DNA of 20,976 nucleotides from Chrysophaeum taylorii (taxonomy: Eukaryota; Sar; Pelagophyceae; Pelagomonadales; Pelagomonadaceae): positions 1-20,976 of the forward strand of contig JAQMWT010000690.1 of the NCBI GenBank assembly GCA_029834535.1, written 5' to 3'. The notes below the pieces were generated by a model. That model ran no database searches. It saw only the letters and a program-made list of their open reading frames with translations, and had not been told where the DNA came from. The position numbers and the translations under genes are program-made. The stretch's first letter is position 1, and the number at the start of each line of letters is the position of its first letter. Shown piece by piece: positions 1 through 8,459 of the stretch.

Positions 1-423
1 TCACGCAGAGTGAACTTGGGAATCAACACATCGATCTCGTGCGGAGCAGTCGGTGACACAGGGAGTGGTACTGCTGCGACGGACATATCGATGAAACTGC
101 GACCGTCCACGTCCTTGTAATCTGGCTTGAGCTCGCGAGTAGAGAGATGCGAGGTGGGCTTATAGTAGGAGACTTGTCTTGCGGACCGAGATCAGAGTCG
201 AAATGCAGAGCTACTCGCTCGTTAGCGTAATCATAAGGCTATAAACTTCAGCCACGTAGATCTTTTGCGCCAATCGGACCGTTTGCGATCGGGGATCGAA
301 AGACAGCGAACTAACCGTGCTTAAAATCGCCCCGAAAGGCTTGGGCTTAGGCACGGCTCGATCGACCACTGGAGAAACCATCACAGGGTGATCTGACTAA
401 CATGAACAGAACGGCGTTCGGGC
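1..423. other. 3' flank of a Ty3/gypsy relic, no gene recognised
   Basis: No convincing coding region is visible on either strand. On the minus strand it lies just past the integrase C-terminal motif of the neighbouring gypsy relic, so it may hold the end of pol and perhaps part of an LTR. No matching LTR partner could be recognised in the window. Confidence 0.35.
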
Positions 424-1295
424 GGAGAGTCGAGTGACTCGATATTGTAGGTGACAGGACAGGCGTTCCACGACAATAAACGGGCCTCGCCATTCCGGTC
501 CGATTATAGCAGAACGCAATAAATTATGCAAAAGCAGGCCAGTCCGTGATGTGCCGGTCCTGAAGGCACGCACGGAGAAAGGCCTTGATAAAGCGGCTGA
601 CCCGCTCAGCCGGATTCGCTTGAGCATGATACGGAATCGTAGTGCTATACCGCATGTTCAATAGCTGACAAAATTCTCCCATCAACTTGTTGACGAACTC
701 TTTACCATTGTCGGTATGAATCTTCAGAGGCAAGTGCCCCTTGAGCAAGATATTCGCGACGAAAGACTCGAGGGTCGCCTCAGCAGTCTTATGACGCAGC
801 ACGTCGAGAATCGGGAAATGAGAAAATGGATCGAAGAACACCAGGAGATACGTCTCGGGACCTGCACTGGGCAAAGGTCCGAACAGATCCATGCAGAGGA
901 CGGCGCAGTCGCCGCCATACACCGGTTGCGGAAGAAGGCCAGCTCTCTTGGGTTCTGGCGTGCGGGACTTCCCACACGCAAACATCCAGCGATGTATCTG
1001 CCCACTTCATTTGACATGTGGGGCCACCAAAAGCATTAGTGTCGATTGCACGGTACTGCCGACCCATGCGACCACCATTGAGAGGGATATCATGGTAAAG
1101 TCGGATAATGTGCTTCCGCAAGGTGCGGGGTGCGACTATCATTGGATGAACATCAGGTGCGACACGGTAGGGGGCACCCTTCACAGCTTGATAGCGAATG
1201 TTAGCCTCTTGTCGGCGAACAGTATGCCCCGAGCCATGCGATGGCGAATGTCTTCGCACGGCGTCAGTGATCTGTTCCTTGGCAATCTCATCCAA
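424..1295 (-). pseudogene. Ty3/gypsy-type integrase relic (H2C2, catalytic core, GPY/F)
   Basis: Remnant of a gypsy-type pol integrase, which joins retrotransposon cDNA to host DNA. Reading right to left, a zinc-domain stretch (VAPRTLRKHIIRLYHD, then FWWPHM and a Cys pair) runs through ~1150-960 but needs frameshifts. The catalytic core is open at 524-985: Asp in MDLFGP (residue 33), Asp in HTDNGKEF (residue 92) and Glu in NPAERVSR (residue 127), spaced D-34-E. About 25 bp after the core frame ends, the GPY/F motif IGPEWRGPFIVVE appears in another frame (424-507). Intact integrases have roughly 100 residues between these points, so an internal deletion plus a frameshift is inferred. It is non-functional. 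Assignment to gypsy rests on the GPY/F motif and the core sequence; a BEL-type origin is less likely. Confidence 0.8.
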
Positions 1296-1630
1296 AGTAA
1301 ATTATCGGAATCTTGTCGATGTACTCTTGGTAATCATTGGCATCTCGGAAATAATCGGTGGGGATCACGCGCTTCTTCTGACGTTGTCGTGGGGTGAGAC
1401 GTAGCCAACTGCATGGGTTGTCGCGATCATCTTCTTCTTCCTCCTCAGGCAACTCAGTCGTGATAAACGATAAATGACATGACATCCAGCTAGTGGTACT
1501 CCCTTTGCCATCAATGGGCCGAGAGTTCTTGGCACACCACATAGGCATGATTCCAGAGAGCTGACTACGATAATGTACACGGCACTCTGGAGCTCTTCGC
1601 ACCTTTTCTCACACATCATCTTCATGAGGG
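1296..1630 (-). other. Probable upstream part of the gypsy pol relic
   Basis: A minus-strand open frame (1288-1602) contains an acidic run (EEEEEDD). It sits where the RNase H to integrase linker of the gypsy element would lie. No catalytic motif is recognisable, so the assignment is by position only. Confidence 0.3.
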
Positions 1631-1710
1631 TACTCTCTCCGAATTAATACGGCATTCCCTCATGCTTACCCCGCCCTTCGCATTCTATCCTTACTAATCG
1701 ACAGATGTTT

Positions 1711-1746
1711 GTCGGTCTGTCTGTCTGTTTGTTTGTTTGTTTGTCT
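1711..1746. repeat. GTCT/GTTT microsatellite
   Basis: Tandem GTCT units pass into GTTT units and run directly into the first copy of the neighbouring 171-bp tandem repeat, which itself starts with GTTTGTTTGTC. Slippage in this tract may have seeded the larger repeat. Confidence 0.85.
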
Positions 1747-2131
1747 TTAAATGTCGACTGCTAAGGGTGTGTGTGTGGGGAGCATGAAGGGATGTGTTTG
1801 TTTGTCTTTAAATGTCGACTGCTAAGGGGTGTGTGTGGGAAGCATGAAGGATGGGGGTGGGTGTGTGGTGGGAGAAGGGATGTGCCTGACGGGCGAGATA
1901 AGTACGCGGGACCTAGTCGGGGTCATCGCCGAGTCGTGAGGACAGGCGAAGAGAGGACGGGCACGTGTTTGTTTGTCTTTAAATGTCAACTGCTGAGAGG
2001 GGTGTGTGTGGGGCATGAAGGATGTGGGTGGGTTTGTGGGGTATGAGGGATGTGCCTGACGGGCGGAGATAAGTACGCGGGACCTAGTCGGGTCATCGCC
2101 GAGTCGTGGGGCAGGCGAAGAGAGGACGGGC
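1740..2131. repeat. Tandem repeat, unit about 171 bp
   Basis: The string TGTCTTTAAATGTC recurs at 1742, 1803 and 1974, and GACCTAGTCGG at 1910 and 2081. This gives a 171-bp period for two near-full units plus a truncated 61-bp first unit. Each unit ends in a GAAGAGAGGACGGGC block. Copies differ by scattered substitutions and short indels. Open frames crossing this tract follow the repeat and are not taken as genes. Confidence 0.85.
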
Positions 2132-2229
2132 CCCGCCCGTAGATCGTACGAATGCTGCCGCCGGATGTATGTGCGACGAAGGGTGACGTCCTGCTGGGAT
2201 CGGGCGGCCTGGGTGGTTCCCCGAGGCGG

Positions 2230-2484
2230 CGACATGGGTGAGGGCGGTGAGGGCACAGCGAGCCGGCTAATGCGTTGGCGATCCCCACTCACGGTAGATG
2301 CGGCGAGTTTGGGCCGCCTTTGCCTCTGAAGTTGGCGCAGCCGCTTGTCACCCAGGTTCGCGCAGCATGCGCTCTGCGCATGTTTGGGCGAGGCGTGGCA
2401 CGCCGCGCTGGCCTCACCGAAGGCACCAAAGACGAGGCCGGCGACGGTGCCGTAGCTACGTAGCCGCTGTTCGACAGGGCCCAA
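2230..2484 (-). pseudogene. Possible retroelement-derived fragment
   Basis: The minus strand reads GLVFGAFGEASAACHA followed by a basic stretch before running into the tandem repeat. The GAFGE pattern is reminiscent of conserved sequence in some retroelement-associated open frames of algae and protists, but this is recollection without a search. No catalytic residues are visible. It could equally be a chance frame in GC-rich sequence. Confidence 0.25.
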
Positions 2485-2541
2485 GAAGCCAGGCGGTGGT
2501 GCTGTACCCGGCTGGGGATGTGGCTGTCCCTCGATTTAGGG

Positions 2542-2587
2542 TAAGGATCAGGTAGGCGCGAGAGTAAGGATCAGGTAGGCGCGAGAG
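2542..2587. repeat. 23-bp perfect direct repeat
   Basis: TAAGGATCAGGTAGGCGCGA plus GAG occurs twice back to back (2542-2564 and 2565-2587), immediately upstream of the helicase relic. The inverted helicase copy near 5640 keeps a related TA-GC-C-CGCGAG string only once, so the doubling is probably local. Confidence 0.85.
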
Positions 2588-2844
2588 CCAGACAGTGATC
2601 CTCCAAGCCGTCTACGGCGACCTCGCAGACTATTTCCACGACCCGCGGCGGCTCTTTCAGCGCGCCATTCTCACGCCCCGTCGAAACGATGTTGTCGATG
2701 CTGACAACGCGCGCATGACCGCGGCCTTTTTCCCGGAGACGAGGCGTCGGAGTTCTTTTCGGCTGACTAGGTTGGGTCGGAAGACGACGCCTCGCTCTTT
2801 ACAGTCGAGTTTTCAACTCCCTGACAACCAACGGCATGCTGACT
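2581..2844 (+). repeat. Inverted repeat copy A (helicase fragment)
   Basis: About 260 bp are repeated in reverse orientation at 5375-5633 with only scattered differences (by eye about 95% identical). For example, CTCACGCCCCGTCGAAACGA is shared exactly. The repeats enclose the cysteine-rich and poly(A) polymerase genes. Confidence 0.9.
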
Positions 2845-3185
2845 TTGATCGCGAGCTTAAAGTCTTCGCAACCTCGACCCGTCGCACGGCCACTGCAACG
2901 GTACCAGATACATGATCGATCGTGTCGTTGTCACCGAGGCTCCTCCAACCTGTATCCCTTAAGGCCCGCCTACGCCAAACGATCAACAAGAGCCAGGGCC
3001 AGACGCCCCGCGAGGTCGGCGTCCTCTTGCCCAAGCCCGTCTTCTGCCACGTCCAGCTCTACGTGGCTCTCTGTCGATCGGCAACCCCGAGGATATGCTC
3101 TTCTGGGTCGACGACTCCACCCTACCCCACGTGCTGCGCAATACCGATAAGCCCCCTCCCGGCGTCTACACGCGCACTATAGGTG
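2589..3185 (+). pseudogene. Helitron/PIF1-like helicase C-terminal relic
   Basis: Decayed C-terminal part of a superfamily 1B DNA helicase of the kind encoded by Helitron transposons and related PIF1 proteins. An N-terminal stretch reads YGDLADYFHDPRRLFQRAIL (from ~2604), matching the conserved 'ATP-dependent helicase' block that precedes RAILxPxN. A second frame from ~2922 reads TINKSQGQTPREVGVLLPKP, then QLYVALCRS, the helicase motif V/VI region. The usual final Ser-Arg is Cys-Arg here, and an LRNT...VYTRTI tail follows. At least two frameshifts and a stop (2913) separate these parts, so it is dead. Whether the source was a Helitron or a PIF1 gene cannot be settled because the Rep domain and Helitron termini are not seen. 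Confidence 0.75.
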
Positions 3186-3492
3186 AACTTACTGGGACCA
3201 CGTGAACTTACTGGGGTTTGAGATTGGGACTAGGTGAACTGAGTGACCAGGTGAAACTGGGACCAGGTGAGCTTACTGGGGGTTTTAGAGTAAAGGGTTT
3301 TTAGAGTAAAAAAAAAAGGTTGGCGGCGCGTGCGGATCAAAGCAGCTTAGATTGGCGGAGGCGAGAGCGACGAGCTCAAAGGAGTTGGTGTGAGCTAGGT
3401 GGACTTACTGACCAGGTGAACTTATATGAAACTTACTGGGACCAGGTGAACTTACTGGGGTTAGAGATTGGGACTAGGTGAACTTACTGGCC
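3182..3492. repeat. GTGAACTTACTGG minisatellite
   Basis: Irregular repeats of GGTGAACTTACTGGGACCA fill 3182-3290 and 3395-3492. A larger unit of about 57 bp (TGAACTTACTGGG through GATTGGGACTAGGTGAACT) occurs at 3183-3240 and again at 3427-3484. Between them lie an A-run at 3309-3318 and ~70 bp of unrelated GC-rich sequence. Confidence 0.85.
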
Positions 3493-3562
3493 TGCACTTG
3501 TTATTATTATAGCCTTGTTGTTGTTGTTGTCTTCTGGTTTTTTAACGCACGTTGCAGGAGGG

Positions 3563-3579
3563 TTTTTTTTTTTTTTTTT
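3563..3579 (-). repeat. A17 tract downstream of the cysteine-rich gene
   Basis: Seventeen T on the plus strand, so seventeen A on the coding strand of the 3611-4228 gene, starting 31 nt after its stop codon. It may be a genomic poly(A) relic of a retrocopy, or a simple homopolymer. No AATAAA is obvious between the stop and the tract. Confidence 0.7.
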
Positions 3580-3610
3580 CAAACCAGGACACCACTTCTT
3601 CAGTCGTAGT

Positions 3611-4228
3611 TCAGGCGCGGTCTTGGCAGAGGACGGAGAGATCGTTCAGGAGCTGGAGTGCCCGCGGACCCATGCCGTGGGTATCCTCCAAACCGCGGTA
3701 CTTGGCGAGAAGACCCTGGCACTGGAGACCGCAGGCCGAACAGTAGATGTGCTTGTCGCAGCCGTAGTTCCCGCCCTCGCAGACGTTCGTCCCGAAGAGG
3801 TCGGCGCCAGAACGCTCGAAAGATCCCGGCACCTCGTTGCTCCAGTCGACCGTCTCGCAGATCGAATCGAGTTTGTCCAGGGTCTGCATCGCGCACCCGG
3901 CGCCCTCGCTCCGGTCGCACGAATCGCCGCACAAAAAGTAGCACCACCCGCTCTGGCAGTGCGTGTTGCACGCCGACAAATCGCACCCGCTGCAGGTCGC
4001 GTTCGTGTACACCTCGTCGTCGGCGTAGTCCCCGCACGCCGCCCGATCGAAAAACAGCTCGATTCCACCAACACTTTCTTGCCGCCAAGCCACGCTTGCG
4101 GCGGCGGCGCACACCACGGCAGCCGTCGCGACGCCCGCGAACACCACCCTTACAACCCTGCGCCGCGTGTCCACGATCGTAACCACCACCACCACCACCA
4201 ACCACACTGTCTGTCTCGTGTGTGGCAA
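3611..4228 (-). CDS. Membrane-anchored or secreted cysteine-rich protein, function unknown
   Basis: A 205-residue intronless frame not assigned to any family. The N-terminus has a Val-rich stretch (residues 8-19, encoded by GGT repeats), basic residues (RRR, 22-24) and a hydrophobic segment at about 25-48. This fits a signal anchor or an uncleaved signal. The remaining ~155 residues are polar and carry about 17 cysteines in two clusters, including CSGCDLSACNTHC, CYFLCGDSC and CSACGLQC, plus one N-glycosylation sequon (NAT, residue 76). This suggests a disulfide-stabilised extracellular or lumenal domain. It lies 52 bp downstream of the poly(A) polymerase gene on the same strand, across an AT-rich gap. 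The plus-strand frame over the same DNA lacks any such organisation. An A17 run begins 31 nt past the stop. The start at 4228 is the only upstream Met before residue 114. Confidence 0.6.
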   Translation of the reverse strand: MPHTRQTVWLVVVVVVTIVDTRRRVVRVVFAGVATAAVVCAAAASVAWRQESVGGIELFFDRAACGDYADDEVYTNATCSGCDLSACNTHCQSGWCYFLCGDSCDRSEGAGCAMQTLDKLDSICETVDWSNEVPGSFERSGADLFGTNVCEGGNYGCDKHIYCSACGLQCQGLLAKYRGLEDTHGMGPRALQLLNDLSVLCQDRA

Positions 4229-4280
4229 AAATTAAAACTAAATTAAATTTTAATACACCCCCTACTACTACAACTATAGT
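4229..4280. other. 52-bp AT-rich intergenic spacer
   Basis: It separates the poly(A) polymerase stop from the next start on the same strand. It includes an A/T-only run of about 20 bp (AAATTAAATTTTA region) inside otherwise GC-rich DNA. It must hold the upstream gene's 3' end signal and possibly the downstream gene's promoter, unless the two genes are co-transcribed. Confidence 0.55.
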
Positions 4281-5288
4281 CTAGGAGCATCTCCTCTGTA
4301 GGGCCGGGTCCTCGGGGTCGATGACCCCCGCCAAGAGAGATGCGTTCGAGTGGCGCGCCGCGTGGTTGAGAGCGCGGTAGGCGTGATTGAAGGCGCGGCG
4401 GATGCGGGGCATGTTGAAGGCGCAGTTCGTGACGTCGAGGCGCGGATCGAGGGGGTTTTCGATCGCGAGGAGCGTCGAGGCCGGGCGGCTCGAAGGGGAC
4501 TTGGCATGCTTGTGGAACTGGACCTTGTCGCAGTAGCGGCCGTTCGACCGGATCGAGAGGGCGGTCCGCGCGAGGTTGAGGTCGCGGCCGTACAACTCGA
4601 AGTACTCGACGAGGAGACATCCCAAATTCGCCGGCGACGGCAGCTGGGTTGCCACGTCGACGCGGTGCCTGTGCTGGAGAAAGGAGACCACGGTCAAAAA
4701 GGTGGCGAAGGACCCCAAGCCTCCGTTGTAGGGTTGATTGAGGACGCGCTGGGCGAGAAAGTACTTGATTACGACCACGAGCGGCCTGAGGCAAGGCATT
4801 GACGCGAGCGCCTCCTTGGCCACCTCCGACATGCGGATGCCCGAGTCGGTGTCGAAGCTGATATCGATCGATACTCCATCGATCACGCCCTTGACGATCG
4901 GGACCGTCGCGTTCTCGATGGCTTCGACCCTGCTCGCGAAACCCTCTAGCCTCGACCTCAACGTCTGAAGTTTGTCGCCGGACGCCCCGAACACGACGAG
5001 ATCGATGTCGCTGCAGAACAAGGCGAGCCCCGTCACCTCGGACCCAAACACCCGCACCTCGCACGCGGGCCACGTCTCCCTGCACACGCGGCGCACCACA
5101 CTCACGGCTTCGCGCCGCGCCACCCGTTCCGCGTCGTTCACGCTCGCCAACGATGCAAACGACACAATCTCGTTGTGCAGCCGCACCATCGGATTCGACT
5201 CCCCAGACTCGTGCGCCGCCCAAGGCACCTCTTGTTTTCGTTCTTCTCTTTTTTCGGACCCTCCCAGCGGGATGAACTCGAGCGTCAT
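4281..5288 (-). CDS. TRF4/PAPD5-type non-canonical poly(A) polymerase
   Basis: Predicted nucleotidyltransferase that adds short A (or mixed) tails to nuclear RNAs for exosome processing, as in the TRAMP complex; that role is known for the family and inferred here. The 335 residues show the Pol-beta-type signature GSEVTGLALFCSDIDLVVFG (residues 82-101), with Asp94 and Asp96. The third acidic residue is Asp142 in VSIDISF. The central domain has LRPLVVVIKYFLAQRVLN (168-184) and GGLGSFATFL. The PAP-associated domain has NLGCLLVEYFELYG (221-234) and AIENPLDPRLDV (275-286). All catalytic elements appear present in one uninterrupted frame without introns. It is shorter than animal PAPD5/7, lacking long N- and C-terminal extensions. 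The start at 5288 lies 85 bp from an inverted helicase fragment, so the 5' control region is short. A cytoplasmic Cid1/GLD2-like relative is less likely given the GGLGS and ENP motifs. Confidence 0.85.
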   Translation of the reverse strand: MTLEFIPLGGSEKREERKQEVPWAAHESGESNPMVRLHNEIVSFASLASVNDAERVARREAVSVVRRVCRETWPACEVRVFGSEVTGLALFCSDIDLVVFGASGDKLQTLRSRLEGFASRVEAIENATVPIVKGVIDGVSIDISFDTDSGIRMSEVAKEALASMPCLRPLVVVIKYFLAQRVLNQPYNGGLGSFATFLTVVSFLQHRHRVDVATQLPSPANLGCLLVEYFELYGRDLNLARTALSIRSNGRYCDKVQFHKHAKSPSSRPASTLLAIENPLDPRLDVTNCAFNMPRIRRAFNHAYRALNHAARHSNASLLAGVIDPEDPALQRRCS

Positions 5289-5374
5289 CGCGCAACCAAT
5301 TTATTACTTACTAACCCTGCGCACTGCTAATAATCGAAAGGGGAAATCGCAATTAGGGCAAGGGCGGATTAGTT
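5289..5374 (-). promoter_or_regulatory. Short presumed 5' region of the poly(A) polymerase gene
   Basis: Only 86 bp lie between the start codon and the inverted helicase fragment. On the coding strand it reads ...AAATTGGTTGCGC just before ATG, an inverted CCAAT-like string, with AT-rich sequence upstream. No TATA box is evident. This is inference from position; no promoter element is proven. Confidence 0.3.
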
Positions 5375-5633
5375 AGTCAGCATGCCGTTGGTTGTCAGGG
5401 AGTTCAAAACTCGACTCTTGAGAGCGAGGCGTCGTCTTCCGACCCAACCTAGTCAAAGAACTCCGACGCCTCGTCTCCGGGAAAAAAAGGCCGCGGTCAT
5501 GTGCGCGTTGTCAGCATCGACAACATCGTTTCGACGGGGCGTGAGAATGGCGCGCTGAAAGAGCCGCCGCGGGTCGTGGAAATGGTCTGCGAGGTCGCCG
5601 TAGACGACTTGGAGGATCAATGCCTGGCTCGCG
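5375..5633 (-). repeat. Inverted repeat copy B (helicase fragment)
   Basis: Reverse-complement copy of 2581-2844, reading YGDLADHFHDPRRLFQRAIL on the minus strand. Compared with copy A it lacks a short insertion near the EFF/TRR region and keeps a longer recognisable reading of the helicase. It ends abruptly in AGTTAGTC on the gene side and near the GA microsatellite on the other. Confidence 0.9.
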
Positions 5634-5643
5634 GGCGTACCAG

Positions 5644-5646
<3 letters not shown>

Positions 5647-5692
<46 letters not shown>
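5647..5692. repeat. (GA)23 microsatellite
   Basis: A perfect GA dinucleotide run lies between the helicase fragment and copia element 1. Open frames read Glu-Arg or Ser-Leu repeats through it on either strand. These are artefacts that fuse the helicase fragment to the copia frame. Confidence 0.95.
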
Positions 5693-5695
<3 letters not shown>

Positions 5696-6053
5696 GAGAA
5701 CTTCTTTAACAAGTTCATCACCGGAGTTCAAGTTGCTCGGCATCATCATCAAGATTTCCCTGGCGCTCTTGCGTTGCAATTGCTTCACACCAAAATTCCA
5801 GATTCCATCTTGTCTAAGGATCTCATTGCGCTTGATCCCAAACTGCGCACATATGATGGTTTCGTTGATCGCCCCAACAGCAAGGTGTTTGATTATCTCC
5901 AGACCAAGCCCTCGCTTGTCAACGTTGCTATAAGTCAGGGCCCCCGTCATCGCGACCGTGGTTCTCATCATCGCTCTAATGACTCCAACTCTCGTATCTG
6001 TGACTTTTGTGGTGACCGCAACCATACAGCTGCTCAATGCTTCCATCGCCTCC

Positions 6054-6216
6054 GTCGTCTTACTCCCTTGCGCTTCAATCCGCGCTACCGCCCCCGCCCG
6101 TCTTTCCGTTCCAGGCCTCAGCCTCCATTTTTTTTTTTTGTCGTCTTACTCCCTTGCGCTTCAATCCGCGCTACCGCCCCCGCCCGTCTTTCCGTTCCAG
6201 GCCTCAGCCTCCATTT
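6054..6216. repeat. 86-bp tandem duplication with T12 junction
   Basis: The block from GTCGTCTTACTCCC to CCTCCATTT occurs at 6054-6130 and 6140-6216, separated by a run that makes twelve T (6128-6139). The added 86 bp is not a multiple of three and moves the second zinc knuckle out of the gag frame. Confidence 0.9.
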
Positions 6217-8274
6217 CACCGTGGCTCTCCTAATCCCAAACGCCCACACCCTACTGACCTTTGTCACTTTTATGGCATTCCTGGTCATTACAAGAAAGAT
6301 TGTCGCAAGCGCCAGCGCTACTTACTCTCCCAAGCCCCACCCCGCCCTCTCCCTCATCCCCAATACCAACCTCGCCCAAATCCACCATTATACCACAACT
6401 ACCTCTCCGCCCCCATACTCTTGCCCCCCTCTCAACCCTCTCCGCCGATTCTTGCGTTGCCACCCTCCACCACACCCTCTGTCCCGCCTTCCACCGCCAT
6501 GTCTTCCCCTCCCGACCCACCTTTCACTGCCCCCCACCTACCCGTCTTTCACCTTCCACCTCTTTTCCATCTCGCCAACCATTCACCAAGCCTTGTCTTC
6601 TACCAACTCACTCAGCGCTCTGCTCACCGCCCGTGAGCGCGACTATCTTCACTCCAACAACCTTCGCCTTGTTGTCTACGATACGGGTGCCAACGTCAAT
6701 CTCTTCAATTCCCCTTCTGGATTTACGGACCTTGACAACACTCAACAGCACTCAATCAACTCTGCTATTGGCACTGGCTCTGTTTCTGGCTCTGGCACTG
6801 CTCACTTAACGTTCCCTTCTATTGGTCCTCTTGACAATCGTGGTCTTCCATCCCCAGCGCCCGCTCTTTCCGCCCCTCATGGCATCCATATCGCACTCCC
6901 ACATACTCTCATCTCCCCTGGCCTTGGTGACAAGCGGATTCTTTCTGACCATGCCCTTCAGCAGGCTGGTTACGATTGTCATACGATCCAGGATGTTGGC
7001 CCTACTCATCCTCAACGAATCTTACGTCACCGCCAGACGCATCATGTCATTCCTCTGCTCCGTCGCTGTGGTCTCCTATTGATCGTCTGTTGGATCGGCA
7101 ATACAACCGCTGCACCCTACGCGGACTTTGTTTCCCCGTTTGTGGCATTTTCTTCTTGCCCTCGCCTACACGACCCTTGCGCCTTTCCCGTTGTGTCTCA
7201 ACGCACCCAACTTACCTTCGACCTTTGGCATGCTCGTCTTGGTCATTATAGTCCCTCTTACATCCGACGTTTGTCTTCTCTCGCTGTCGGCGCACCTTTC
7301 TTCCCAAGTTCGGCGTCTCTTTCTTTTTGTCCTGCATGTGCTTTGGGTAAAATGCATGCTGTTCACGTTGGCCATCGCAACCGCGTCCCACGTGATCAAG
7401 CTACCAGCTCTCTTCCTGAAAACGAAGTCTTGCCGCGCCCACGTGCCGTCGCGCCCTACCTCATCATCCACGCCGATCTGATGTTCACCGGCGTTCCTAC
7501 TTTCATTTACCAAGATCGTGCCATTCTTACTTTTGTCGATGATCACACGCGCCGCCGCACGCGTTACTTCGCTCCTCGCCACGACTCGCTCACAAACGCT
7601 CGTCAACTCGAACTTTTCTTGTGTACCGTGGTTCGACCCTTTGGCTATCGCATTGCCCTCATCTACACAGATCGTGACAAGTCTCTCATGGGCCAATTTG
7701 AAACCTTCTGTCTGGGCAACAACATCGCCATCAAACGTTCCCCCGCTGCTCAATCCAAACATTCCCAAGCGCACGCTTTTTCAGGTGTTGTCGAACGCTC
7801 CCATCGTGCAACTGCTGATATTACCCGAACTCTTTTGGTGCATGCGCACCGTCCACCCGATTTTTGGCGTTGGGCCATGGAAACGGCTGACTTCATCTCC
7901 GAGCGGATGCCAAACGCCTCCAACCCTGGTTACCTGACTCCATATGAAATGCTCCACGAAACCTTGCCTCGCGTCGATTTTCTTCGTGTTTGGGTCTGTC
8001 CCGCGGCTATTCTCACTGGCGACAAATGGCCTACCAAAGCCATTACTGGCGTCTTTATTGGCTACCCCAGTGCTGGTCCCGGTTATCGCATCCTTCTTCA
8101 GCGGGCTACAGGTCCCGTTATTCTCACTTCTATCGACGTTACCTTCGATGAGAGCTTTGCTTTGCGTAAGTCCCTGTCCTCCCACCCCCTTCCTCCGCCC
8201 CTTGTGGATTCTCGTTTCCCCGATTTGCTCTACTATGATCCTCGTTTGTCTTCCGCTGTTGCTCCCTTGTCTCC

Positions 8275-8308
8275 TGTTTTTGATGCTCAGGTGTTTTTGA
8301 TGCTCAGG
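8275..8308. repeat. 17-bp tandem duplication breaking the copia frame
   Basis: TGTTTTTGATGCTCAGG occurs twice in succession. The frame entered by skipping one unit stays open for about 85 codons with a polar, basic linker composition, so the original polyprotein probably continued there. Confidence 0.8.
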
Positions 8309-8459
8309 AGCCGGCCTTATCGGGACTGGCCACCCCAGAAACAATACCAGAACCATCAGCGAACAATGCGAAAAGTGCACCATCACGCCGAGCCAAACGG
8401 AGCCGACCGCGCAAAGTCGACAAAAGCGCACATTATTCAGAAACAACTGACCAAACAAC

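Noticed and set aside
1822..2230. Coding potential through the 171-bp repeat
   Set aside because: Peptides simply repeat with the tandem unit and change frame with its indels.
3515..4246. Plus-strand 243-codon frame opposite the cysteine-rich gene
   Set aside because: Low-complexity start (Phe run from the T tract) and a His run from the GGT repeat; it mirrors the GC-rich opposite frame and lacks recognisable domains.
4243..5295. Longer 350-codon minus-strand frame over the poly(A) polymerase
   Set aside because: Arg/Gly-rich shadow; all nucleotidyltransferase motifs are in the 4281-5288 frame.
5501..5692. N-terminal part of the 1014-codon plus-strand frame as the start of the copia gag
   Set aside because: It is the antisense of the helicase fragment plus a Glu-Arg run from the GA microsatellite; gag-like sequence begins only at ~5693.
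5453..6046. Minus-strand 197-codon frame as a single gene
   Set aside because: It joins copia antisense, the (GA)n tract (Ser-Leu run) and the helicase fragment; only the last part has homology.
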